DNA from: Paraburkholderia franconis
GTDB taxonomy: Bacteria > Pseudomonadota > Gammaproteobacteria > Burkholderiales > Burkholderiaceae
DNA: 64,000 bases
Assembly (NCBI RefSeq): GCF_009362735.1
Contig: NZ_WHNP01000026.1
Coordinates: 1-64,000, forward strand
Direction of reading: 5' to 3'
Positions 44,550-52,445 of the stretch are shown piece after piece. The notes under the pieces are model-generated. The model searched no databases and was not told the origin of the DNA. It saw only the letters and a list, made by a program, of their open reading frames with translations. Position 1 is the first letter of the stretch. Each line of letters starts with the position of its first letter. Both the position numbers and the translations under genes were made by a program.

Positions 44550-45940
44550 GCGATACCCATCCATTCGCTTGCGCCTTCGAGCAACGGCTGACGCGCGGGC
44601 GCATTGAGCAACGCGCCGCGCGCATCGGTGATCTGCATCGACTCCAGCCACTCTTCGAACTCGGGCGCGCGGCGCAAACCCAGCACCTCACGCACATACA
44701 GCGCATCGTGAAACGACGTGCTCTGGTAGTTAAGCATCACATCGTCCGCGCCGGGAATGCCCATGATGAAGTTAATGCCCGCAACACCGAGCAGCGTCAG
44801 CAGATTGTCCATGTCGTCCTGGTCGGCTTCCGCGTGATTCGTGTAGCAGATATCGCAGCCCATCGGCACGCCGAGCAGCTTGCCGCAGAAATGATCTTCG
44901 AGACCGGCGCGCGTGATCTGCTTGCCGTCGTACAGATACTCGGGACCGATGAAGCCCACCACCGTATTCGTCAGAAACGGATTGAACTGCCGTGCGACGG
45001 CATACGCGCGCACTTCACAGGTTTGCTGGTCGACGCCATGATGCGCATTCGCCGACAACGCACTGCCCTGCCCCGTCTCGAAGTACATCACGTTGTCGCC
45101 GACAGTGCCGCGCTTGAGCGACAGCGCCGCTTCATAGGCCTCCTGCAACAGCGCGAGCGAAATGCCGAAGCTCGCATTCGCTTTCTCGGTGCCGGCGATC
45201 GACTGGAACACGAGATCGACGGGCGCGCCTTTTTCAATTGCCGCAATCGTATTGGTCACGTGGGTGAGCACGCACGATTGCGTCGGCACCTGATAGCGCG
45301 TGCGGAAATCGTCGATCATCACGAGCAGATTCGTGATCGCCGACAGACTGTCCGACGCGGGATTGATGCCGATCACCGCGTCGCCGCAACCGTACATCAG
45401 GCCATCGATCATCGATGCGGCGATGCCCTTCACGTCATCCGTCGGGTGATTCGGTTGCAGGCGCACCGACATGTGGCCCGGCAAGCCGACCGTGTTGCGA
45501 AAGCGCGTGACGACAGGCCGTTTGCGCGCCGCGAGGATCAGATCCTGATTGCGCATCAGCTTCGACACGGCCGTGACCATCTCGGGCGTGAGGCCTTTCG
45601 TGATACGCGTAAGCGCGGCCGTATCCGTCGAAGTGGACAACAGCCAGTTGCGGAATTCGCCCACGGTCAGATGCGCAATTTCCGCGAACGCTTCGGGCGA
45701 ATGCGTATCGATGACGAGGCGCGTGACTTCGTCGCTCTCATAGGGAATCAACGCTTCGTTGAGGAACGTGCGTAACGGCACGTCGGCGAGCGCCATCTTC
45801 GCAGCGACGCGCTCCTCCTCGCTCGCCGCAGCAATGCCGGCAAGCTGGTCACCGGAACGCAACGGGCTCGCCTTCGCCATCAGCGTCTTCAGATCGGCAA
45901 ACCGATACGTGCGGCTGCCAATTGTCTCCATGTAGCTCAT
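44546..45940 (-). CDS. eutB: Ethanolamine ammonia-lyase large subunit
   Basis: Catalytic TIM-barrel subunit of 464 aa. ATG 45940 is preferred because GGAG sits 8 nt before it (a GTG at 45949 is also in frame). Conserved blocks: RNQDLILAARK, TVGLPGHMSVRLQPNHPTDD, GCGDAVIGINPASDS, FETGQGSALSANAHHGVDQQT and IPGADDVMLNYQSTSFHD. It works with EutC; the 4-bp overlap ensures equal synthesis. Confidence 0.95.
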   Translation of the reverse strand: MSYMETIGSRTYRFADLKTLMAKASPLRSGDQLAGIAAASEEERVAAKMALADVPLRTFLNEALIPYESDEVTRLVIDTHSPEAFAEIAHLTVGEFRNWLLSTSTDTAALTRITKGLTPEMVTAVSKLMRNQDLILAARKRPVVTRFRNTVGLPGHMSVRLQPNHPTDDVKGIAASMIDGLMYGCGDAVIGINPASDSLSAITNLLVMIDDFRTRYQVPTQSCVLTHVTNTIAAIEKGAPVDLVFQSIAGTEKANASFGISLALLQEAYEAALSLKRGTVGDNVMYFETGQGSALSANAHHGVDQQTCEVRAYAVARQFNPFLTNTVVGFIGPEYLYDGKQITRAGLEDHFCGKLLGVPMGCDICYTNHAEADQDDMDNLLTLLGVAGINFIMGIPGADDVMLNYQSTSFHDALYVREVLGLRRAPEFEEWLESMQITDARGALLNAPARQPLLEGASEWMGIA

Positions 45941-46023
45941 ATCGTGCACTCCGTCGCCGCGGCTACTGCGCGGCCTGTTGCGTGTACGTCAGCGTGTCCG
46001 CCGAATCTGGTGCTCGCACGCGT

Positions 46024-47427
46024 TCATTCTTCGAGCAGTACATCAGCCGGCGCGACTTCGCGTTGCTGACGCGTCATCAGGAAGTAGCCGTAACCGAGCG
46101 CGACGAACGCAGCGAACACGAGCGCGACGAGCAGATTGAAGTAGATCATCGTCGCGAGCGAAATCACGGCTGCCACGAGTGCGAACGCCGGGAAATACGG
46201 AAACAGCGGCGCGCGGAACGGACGCTCCATATCAGGCTCGGTGCGGCGCAGCTTGAACAGCGCGAGCATGCTGATGATGTACATCACGATAGCGCCAAAC
46301 ACCGACATCGTCACGATATTCGCAGTGAGCGTCTGCCCGCCGAACTGGATCAGCTCGTCGCTGTAGATGGCTGCAATGCCGATCACGCCGCCCGCGAGAA
46401 TCGCGCGATGCGGAGTCTTGAAGCGCGGATGCACTTTCGACAGCCATTCCGGCAGATAGCCCGCGCGCGCGAGCGCGAAGATCTGCCGCGAGTAGCCGAG
46501 AATGATGCCGTGAAACGACGCGACGAGGCCGAACAGTCCGAGCCACACGAGCATGTGCATCCAGCCGCTGTTCTCGCCGACGATGTATTTCATCGCTTGC
46601 GGCAGCGGGTCGTTGATGTTCGCGAGCTTCGTCCAGTCGCCCGCCGCGCCCGCGAACACCATTACGCCGATCGCGAGCACGACGAGCGTCAGAATGCCAG
46701 TGACGTAGGCGATGGGAATCGAGCGCTTCGGGTTCTTCGCTTCCTCGGCGGCCATCGCGACGCCTTCGATCGCGAGGAAGAACCAGATCGCGAACGGAAT
46801 CGCGGCGAACATGCCGTGGAACGCGCCCATACTGAAGGTATCGGAGCCGGCCCAGCCGCCCTTCGTGAAGTGCGCCCACTGGAAGCCCGGCGACACGACG
46901 CCCATGAATACCAGCAGTTCGAAAATCGCGAGCAGTGTCACGCATAGTTCGAACGCCGCCGCAATCTGCACGCCGACGATATTCAGCGCCATGAACACGA
47001 GATACGCCCCCATCGCCGCGTGCTTCGGTTCGAGGCCGGGAAACTGGACGTGCAGATACGCGCCGATCGCGAGCGCGATCGCTGGCGGCGCGAACACGAA
47101 TTCGACGAGTGTCGCCGCGCCCGCGATATAACCGCCCGTGGGCCCGAACGCGTGTCGCGCGTAGGCAAAGGGGCCGCCCGCATGTGGAATCGACGTCGTG
47201 AGTTCGGTGAAGCTGAAGATGAACGTCGTGTACATCGCGGCGATGAAAATCGCGGTGATCACGAAGCCAAGCGTGCCCGCGCTCGCCCAGCCGTAGCTCC
47301 AGCCGAAATATTCGCCGGAGATCACGAGGCCGACGGCGATGCCCCAAAGCTGCCAGGTGCCGAGCGTCTGCTTCAACTCGTGATGCGTGACGATGCCTTT
47401 GTGCTGGGTTGTCGACTCTGCTTTCAT
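46024..47427 (-). CDS. eat: Ethanolamine permease
   Basis: APC-superfamily transporter of 467 aa with about 12 membrane helices, start MKAESTTQHKGIVTHHE behind GGGAGCC. The substrate-loop motif SGEYFGWSYGWASAG (about residues 36-50) and the EGVAMAAEEAKNP loop are typical of the Eat subgroup. It is the first gene of the eat-eutB-eutC transcript (83 bp before eutB) and should import ethanolamine. Confidence 0.9.
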   Translation of the reverse strand: MKAESTTQHKGIVTHHELKQTLGTWQLWGIAVGLVISGEYFGWSYGWASAGTLGFVITAIFIAAMYTTFIFSFTELTTSIPHAGGPFAYARHAFGPTGGYIAGAATLVEFVFAPPAIALAIGAYLHVQFPGLEPKHAAMGAYLVFMALNIVGVQIAAAFELCVTLLAIFELLVFMGVVSPGFQWAHFTKGGWAGSDTFSMGAFHGMFAAIPFAIWFFLAIEGVAMAAEEAKNPKRSIPIAYVTGILTLVVLAIGVMVFAGAAGDWTKLANINDPLPQAMKYIVGENSGWMHMLVWLGLFGLVASFHGIILGYSRQIFALARAGYLPEWLSKVHPRFKTPHRAILAGGVIGIAAIYSDELIQFGGQTLTANIVTMSVFGAIVMYIISMLALFKLRRTEPDMERPFRAPLFPYFPAFALVAAVISLATMIYFNLLVALVFAAFVALGYGYFLMTRQQREVAPADVLLEE

Positions 47428-47698
47428 CGGAGGCTCCCTTTTCGAAGTTGCCAGTTGATGGACCCGCGTCGTTGGCCTTCGCAGCGGGCCCGTTACCGAC
47501 GGCATCTGGCGATGGTAGGAAGCCATAAATCGAGGTGTTATCGAAAATCGGCAAAGATGGATGCGATTGAGTGCGCACGCGAGCGGCCTGGGTTAAGTCG
47601 TCGCTGAATAACGCGGGGGTGAATGACGCGTCGTCTTGTGTGATCAGCACGCGGCCTGTGCGGAGGATGCGGAAAATCGCTGCGTGCTGTCGTGAACT
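47428..47698. other. Upstream region of eat
   Basis: Non-coding DNA between the divergent eat gene and the AraC-GyrI remnant. It presumably holds the eat promoter; no clear element is recognised. Confidence 0.4.
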
Positions 47699-47899
47699 TT
47701 GCCGCGCCTTCTTCTACGATTGATTGCCATGAGCGACCTCGGTCATCGTGCGCGACATGGCGCGCGGCGGGGTATGTCAGTTTTGCAGTCGTTCACGCGG
47801 GCGTTCAGCGCCATCTTATGCATGCCGCCCGTGCAGTATCGGAATGCCGGGACGCATCGCCTGTTCCGGCCGTCTCTTGCGGACCCAGGAGGTAATCAA

Positions 47900-48376
47900 A
47901 TGACGATGAGAGATGTGGTGATTCGGGATATCGCGGGCTTCGACGTGCTCACCGTCGATCACGTCGGGCCGTATCTGCAGATCGGCAAGGCGTTCGAAAC
48001 GCTGATGGGCTGGCTGGCATCGCGTGGACCGCTGTCCGGCGAGATGCGGATGATCGGGATCTTCTACGACGATCCGACCGCTGTCGCCGAAAACGAATTG
48101 AGGTCGAAAGCCGGCGTGTGGCTGCCTCGGGCCGTCGATGTTTCAAGCGGCGGGCCCGTCAGCGTCACGTCGATCGCTGGCGCCAAGTACGCCGTGTTGC
48201 GGCACAAAGGGCCTTACGAAGATATGGCGGCAGCTTATCAGTGGCTCTATGGCGAGTGGCTGGTGAACTCCGAACACGAGGCCGCGGACGCGCCTGTGTT
48301 CGAAGAGTATTTGAACAATCCGAAAGAGACCGCGCCGGCAAACCTGCTGACGGATATCTGTTTGCCGCTAGTTTAG
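47900..48376 (+). CDS. GyrI-like effector-binding protein (shortened AraC-GyrI regulator)
   Basis: Protein of 158 aa starting at ATG 47900, which has a strong AGGAGG at 7 nt. Residues 1-158 form a GyrI-like small-molecule-binding domain, with VLTVDHVGPYLQIGKAFETL, RMIGIFYDDPT and AKYAVLRHKGPYEDM. The same frame is open upstream (from 47774) and reads SFTRAFSAILCMPPVQYRN, the second helix-turn-helix of an AraC domain. The gene therefore appears to descend from an AraC-GyrI regulator that lost the first half of its DNA-binding domain. The shortened form may bind a ligand without binding DNA. Confidence 0.75.
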   Translation: MTMRDVVIRDIAGFDVLTVDHVGPYLQIGKAFETLMGWLASRGPLSGEMRMIGIFYDDPTAVAENELRSKAGVWLPRAVDVSSGGPVSVTSIAGAKYAVLRHKGPYEDMAAAYQWLYGEWLVNSEHEAADAPVFEEYLNNPKETAPANLLTDICLPLV

Positions 48377-48435
48377 GAATGGTTCGTGCTCTGTTGCATC
48401 GCGTCTGAGGTTAGACGCGTCGAGCGGGAGGCGAA

Positions 48436-48663
48436 ATGCCGCGATATCGGGATCGGAGTGGCCGATCGGGCGTGGTCGCCTACGAAACCTGTCCGGACGC
48501 TATTGTTGTGGGATTCAAGGACGGCAAGGTCTATCTGTACGACTACGCGACCCCGGGTCAGCAAGACGTCGAGAAAATGAAGCGCCTTGCTGTCCGTGGT
48601 CGCGGGTTGTCGACGTATATCTCGCAAGTAGTTCGCGATCGGTACGCCAAGAGGTTGCGATGA
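48436..48663 (+). CDS. KTSC-like small protein
   Basis: Protein of 75 aa; ATG 48436 follows GGGAGG. VVGFKDGKVYLYDYATPGQQDVEKMKRLAVRGRGLSTYI matches the pattern of KTSC-type domains (a short beta hairpin, then a Lys-x-Ser-like loop), although the KTSC tetrad itself is altered here. Function is unknown; some family members are fused to lysyl-tRNA synthetase-like proteins. It is 59 bp downstream of the GyrI gene, same strand. Confidence 0.6.
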   Translation: MPRYRDRSGRSGVVAYETCPDAIVVGFKDGKVYLYDYATPGQQDVEKMKRLAVRGRGLSTYISQVVRDRYAKRLR

Positions 48664-48741
48664 GGTCACCGGCATTCAGGCGGTCGGTCCATCGCGGGGG
48701 CGGCGCCCCTTCATGCGCCGCACGACAAGCCGCAATGCCAT

Positions 48742-49644
48742 TTATCCCTGTAACGTAGCGACCACCTTCGCCCGCATTTCCTGATTTTCGTTGAAAGGAT
48801 CGTGAGGATTGCGCAAAGCGACGATGTCATCAAACCGCTGACGCACAGTGGAAAGCGTATCCGGATGCGGGCAGATGTAAAAGCGCTGCTCGCGAATACC
48901 GTCGAAGGTCTGCTGTGCCACCTGTTCTGCGCTGACCGTGCCCGCCCCTGTGCCCATGTCGAGAATAGCCTGGGCCGCCAGGTGCGAACGATGAAGCGGC
49001 CCTTCCGCCCCGAGCTCTGCCGGACGGTTGCGCTGCGATCGGTTGATACCCGTGGCGACGAAAGAAGGACACAAGACCGAGCATTTCACCCTGTCGGTCA
49101 CAAGGCCCAGATCGTGGTAAAGCGATTCGGTCAGTGCAATCACGGCGTGCTTGGAGACCGTGTACGGGCCAAGCATCGGCGCCGTGACCAGTCCGCCGAT
49201 CGACGCGGTATTCACGATATGCCCCAGGTAATCGCGATTCTTGTCAGCGGCCGCGAGCATCAACGGCGCGAAGATACGGACGCCGTGGATAACGCCGCGC
49301 AGATTGACACCCAACACCCAGTCCCAATCCTTTTCCGAACTCTCCCAGAGCAGTCCGCCAGATGCCACGCCCGCATTGTTGAAAAGCAGGCTGACTTCGC
49401 CGAATGCGGCAACGGCGGCGTCGGCCAAGGCCTGGACTTCGTCGGATCTTGAAACATCGGTGCGCCTGCCGATAACCTCGGCACCCGTTGTCTTCAGCTC
49501 GTTCACGGTTGCGTCCAGCGCGTCTGCCTGCACGTCGGCCAGCACGAGCTTCATGCCGAGAGAGGCGCCCAGGCGCGCAAATTCTCGACCAAAACCCGAC
49601 GCGCCGCCCGTAATGACGGCGACTTTCCCTTTGAACTGAAGCAT
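48742..49644 (-). CDS. Short-chain dehydrogenase/reductase
   Basis: SDR of 300 aa; MLQFKGKVAVITGG from ATG 49644 has GAGGAG at 9 nt, better than the ATG at 49653. The NAD(P) motif TGGASGFGREFARLG, NNAG at about 92 and catalytic YTVSKHA (about 165) are present. The C-terminal half (GTGAGTVSAEQVAQQ) is longer than in the 250-aa classical members. The substrate is unknown. A second SDR lies upstream on the same strand. Confidence 0.85.
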   Translation of the reverse strand: MLQFKGKVAVITGGASGFGREFARLGASLGMKLVLADVQADALDATVNELKTTGAEVIGRRTDVSRSDEVQALADAAVAAFGEVSLLFNNAGVASGGLLWESSEKDWDWVLGVNLRGVIHGVRIFAPLMLAAADKNRDYLGHIVNTASIGGLVTAPMLGPYTVSKHAVIALTESLYHDLGLVTDRVKCSVLCPSFVATGINRSQRNRPAELGAEGPLHRSHLAAQAILDMGTGAGTVSAEQVAQQTFDGIREQRFYICPHPDTLSTVRQRFDDIVALRNPHDPFNENQEMRAKVVATLQG

Positions 49645-49781
49645 CCTGATCATCTCCTCGTGTGTATGCGATAGGGTGGCAAGAGCAATAAATTCGTATG
49701 CTCATCGCTGACCAACACTCCATTGCGTTGATCGTGATCGGCGTGGCTGCAGGGACGCCAGATCAACTATGTCGCCGCGTC

Positions 49782-50552
49782 TCAGTGGCAGGCGTAGCCG
49801 CCGTCGACCACCAGTTCGGTACCGGTGACATACACGGAATCATCGCTGGCAAGATATAGCACCGCACCCGCCACCTCATCAGGCGTGCCGCGACGCTTGA
49901 AGGGAATCTCGCCACCGATGCGCGAGCGCACGGTCAGTGCTTCGGCTTCGGACAACCGGCTCGGCGCGCCGGAAAGCAAAGGCGTGTCGATGTAGCCGGG
50001 ATGCAGGCTGTTGACCCGAATGGCGTAGCCTTTCTCCGCGCAATGCAGCGCGACGGATTTCGACAGGAGCCGCACGCCGGCCTTCGATGCACTGTAGGCC
50101 AGTGCCGCCGGTTCGCCGCAAATAGCGGTAATCGACGACATATTGATGATCGATCCGCCGTTTTCTTTCATGAGAGCGAGGCCGTGCTTGCAGCCGAGAA
50201 AAACGCTTTTCAGATTGACTCCAAGTACCTTGTCGAAATCCTCTGCAGTGCAATTCTCGATGTTGTGCGACATCACGATGCCGGCGTTGTTGACCAGCAC
50301 ATCGAGGCGGCCTTCGCTGGCGCGGATGTGCTCGAGCACCCGGAGCCAGTCGGCTTCCAGAGTGACATCGTGAGAAAGAAAAATAACCGACAGACCGGTG
50401 CGTCGCATTTCGTCCTCGGCCTTTTTGCCGCCGGATTCGTTGACGTCCGTAAAGTAGATCTTCGCGCCTTCCTGCGCGAGGCGCCGCGTGAAGGCGAGTC
50501 CCATACCGGAGGCACCGCCCGTAACGAGCCCGATCTTGCCCTGCATTCTCAT
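49782..50552 (-). CDS. Classical short-chain dehydrogenase
   Basis: SDR of 256 aa: TGGASGMGLAFTRRL, LVNNAGIVMSH, IINMSSITAICG, catalytic YSASKAG (about residue 156) and the C-terminal GTELVVDGGYACH. An Asp after the second strand (YFTDVNES) predicts NAD(H). Close relatives act on hydroxysteroids and cyclohexanols; the substrate is not determinable. It is transcribed just upstream of the other SDR (138 bp). Confidence 0.85.
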   Translation of the reverse strand: MRMQGKIGLVTGGASGMGLAFTRRLAQEGAKIYFTDVNESGGKKAEDEMRRTGLSVIFLSHDVTLEADWLRVLEHIRASEGRLDVLVNNAGIVMSHNIENCTAEDFDKVLGVNLKSVFLGCKHGLALMKENGGSIINMSSITAICGEPAALAYSASKAGVRLLSKSVALHCAEKGYAIRVNSLHPGYIDTPLLSGAPSRLSEAEALTVRSRIGGEIPFKRRGTPDEVAGAVLYLASDDSVYVTGTELVVDGGYACH

Positions 50553-50785
50553 GGCTGTTCTTTCCCTTGAGTTGTATAGCTGAAGGTGGCGACAGCGAGC
50601 AAAATCTTTCTCCGTGCCTCACGGCTAACCAGATGGCGATCGGATCGCGATGTTGTTGCTTGACGAGGCGGAGGATTGTTCTCGCGGACGAGGGCCAATG
50701 TTAAGCCGGCGCTTTTGCCTGCGTTATGGCATATCCGGACAGGTTGTTGTCCTATTCGGAGAGTCAGCACTTTCCGGCCGCGAAC
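50553..50785. other. Upstream region of SDR pair
   Basis: AT-richer intergenic DNA up to the broken AraC gene. A promoter for the SDR genes is expected here; I see no defined element. Confidence 0.35.
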
Positions 50786-50850
50786 TCACTCGGACTCGCG
50801 CACGCGGTTTCTAAACTCTTTCGGGGTAGTGCCCTTCCATCGTCGGTACA
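50786..50850 (-). pseudogene. AraC-family regulator, C-terminal fragment
   Basis: The minus-strand frame ending at 50786 closes with YRRWKGTTPKEFRNRVRESE, the last helix and tail of an AraC/XylS DNA-binding domain. Upstream of about 50850 the similarity stops where a restriction-gene fragment starts on the other strand. It may be the former regulator of the SDR pair, cut by recombination. Confidence 0.55.
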
Positions 50851-50889
50851 CACCGTACAAGACGGCATTCAATATCGCCAAGTCGGACT

Positions 50890-51180
50890 TGGATGAAAAG
50901 CGTGTGGACAGCAAGGCGGCCAAACGCGCGCTGGCGAAATGGATGAACCTACACGCGACTAACGTGACACAGAAGGTGGAATTCATCGTCGAGCATTTTG
51001 CACACAACGTGGCGAAGCTCTTGAACGGCTCAGCCAAAGCAACGGTGGTGACATCTTCGCGTGCCGCCGCTGTGCGTTACAAAAAGGCCTTTGATGCCTA
51101 CATCACCGCACATCCACAACACAAGCATTTGCAAGCCTTGGTGGCATTTTCCGGCAAGCTGACCGGAAAGGACATCAGGC
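50890..51180 (+). pseudogene. Type I restriction enzyme HsdR, internal fragment
   Basis: About 97 codons match an internal helicase-region segment of HsdR (COG0610). VDSKAAKRALAKWMNLH, TQKVEFIVEHFAHNV, KATVVTSSRAAAVRYKKAFD and LVAFSGKLTGK are recognisable from full-length proteins of about 1,000 aa. Neither the nuclease domain nor the rest of the helicase is present. It is a relic of a type I restriction-modification locus. Confidence 0.7.
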
Positions 51181-51248
51181 ACGCACGCTCGCACGCTTGT
51201 CCGTTCCTGCCATTCGCGCGGACTAACTCCCGATATATCTGACCTATT

Positions 51249-51294
51249 AGAAAAACGGACCCATAAGTTTCTCAACTTATGGGTCCGTTTTTCT
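51249..51294. terminator. Perfect 21-bp hairpin
   Basis: AGAAAAACGGACCCATAAGTT (51249-51269), loop TCTC, and its exact complement (51274-51294). The T-rich right arm on either strand makes it a good bidirectional terminator, but the length and perfection also fit an insertion-sequence or element end. Confidence 0.65.
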
Positions 51295-51300
51295 CAGGTT

Positions 51301-51811
51301 ATGCGGCTATCTACACGTAGGGCGCCATAGTTGATGATACGGCGCATACAAAGAATCAAAGACTTGCACGAGGCCGCGCCACAGTTGTCTTGTCGGGTGG
51401 GTCGGAGTTGGCGCGACTGACCTACGTTCGCGCCAAAGTAGTAGCGTTTTGGTACGACCCCAGTTGTACGTCGCGAAAAATCCAGGTTTCAGCAAGAGAG
51501 GGAAAGTCGGCGAGGGTTTAGCGGAGCCGATCAGGTTTTCGGCGCCTAGCCGCTTTGCGCGAACGGGCACTCGCGCGATATTGGCGCGGAGTCCTGCCAT
51601 GAAGACTGACGTCACCGGCGCCGTGACGTCCGGAGGCGGATGGCTTGCTGTTCAAGCAGATCTGTCCGGATTTGTGAGGCGAATTCGTTAGACTGGCTTG
51701 CTCGCCTCCGTCACACCGGCTTCTGATCGACGTCCCGGATTCTCGCGGCGGGTTGGATGCCCGGCCGATCCAAACTTCCCGTTCTGACCGCGCTCCAGTT
51801 ATAGCCAACGC
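51301..51811. other. Region without convincing gene
   Basis: This 511-bp stretch lies between the hairpin and the Cys-rich gene. Short open frames occur on both strands, but none has a ribosome site or a recognisable domain. It may contain the left boundary of the recombinase-ParB module. Confidence 0.4.
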
Positions 51812-52282
51812 ATGGAGCGCATGATGAATCTCGCGCGTCGCTGTCTTGCCTGCGGAATTCTCTTCCAGCCTCGTCCGCAAATTCCAAGCCAACAGTACTG
51901 TTGCAATCCGACATGCCAACGCGAGCGCCGACGTCGCTGGCAGCGTGAGCATGTTCGCAACGACCCGGACTACCGGGAAAACCAGGCGCGGGCGCAGGCG
52001 GGGTGGAGAGCCCGCAATCCAGACTACTGGCGCCGGTACCGCGCCGCTCACCCAGCATATGTCGAACGCAATCGTTCCGCGCAGCGAGCGCGCAACGTCT
52101 ACAGACGCGCTGCCCCGGTTGCAAAAATGGACGCGTCAAACGCGTCGAACCCAATCGTCACGGGGTTCTATGTATTACGGCGAGCGCTTAGCACCGGTGT
52201 TGCAAAGATGAACGCCTGCCTAGTCCACATCGCTGTCCTGTCGTGCCCCGACGAGGAGCGATATCCGATTGCAAAGAGATGA
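51812..52282 (+). CDS. Small Cys-rich protein of recombinase module
   Basis: Protein of up to 156 aa (ATG 51824 behind GGAG is the alternative start, MNLARRC). A four-cysteine knuckle, RCLACGILFQPRP...YCCNPTCQRERRRRWQRE, opens the protein and looks like a zinc-binding, nucleic-acid-binding module. Arg-rich repeats follow (NPDYWRRYRAAHPAYVERNRS). Then come two copies of an AKMxA motif (PVAKMDASN and GVAKMNACLVHIAVLS). Such proteins tend to lie beside serine recombinase genes; no function is established. A degenerate copy lies at 56160-56480 on the other side of the module. Confidence 0.65.
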   Translation: MERMMNLARRCLACGILFQPRPQIPSQQYCCNPTCQRERRRRWQREHVRNDPDYRENQARAQAGWRARNPDYWRRYRAAHPAYVERNRSAQRARNVYRRAAPVAKMDASNASNPIVTGFYVLRRALSTGVAKMNACLVHIAVLSCPDEERYPIAKR

Positions 52283-52445
52283 CCTGATCGACATCGAGCA
52301 CGCGCCTGCTACCTTGTTTCTATATCCCTCTCGTCGACCGTTAGCACCGCACGCCGCTGTGTGATTCTTTCATGAGATTCACCGAAGCCGTTCACCGGTC
52401 CAGCGTGTCTCGCGAGACATCGATGATTCTGCCTGGAGCAGGACC

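Noticed and set aside
51301..51811. Short frames as genes
   Set aside because: No ribosome site, no domain and no codon signal in any frame.
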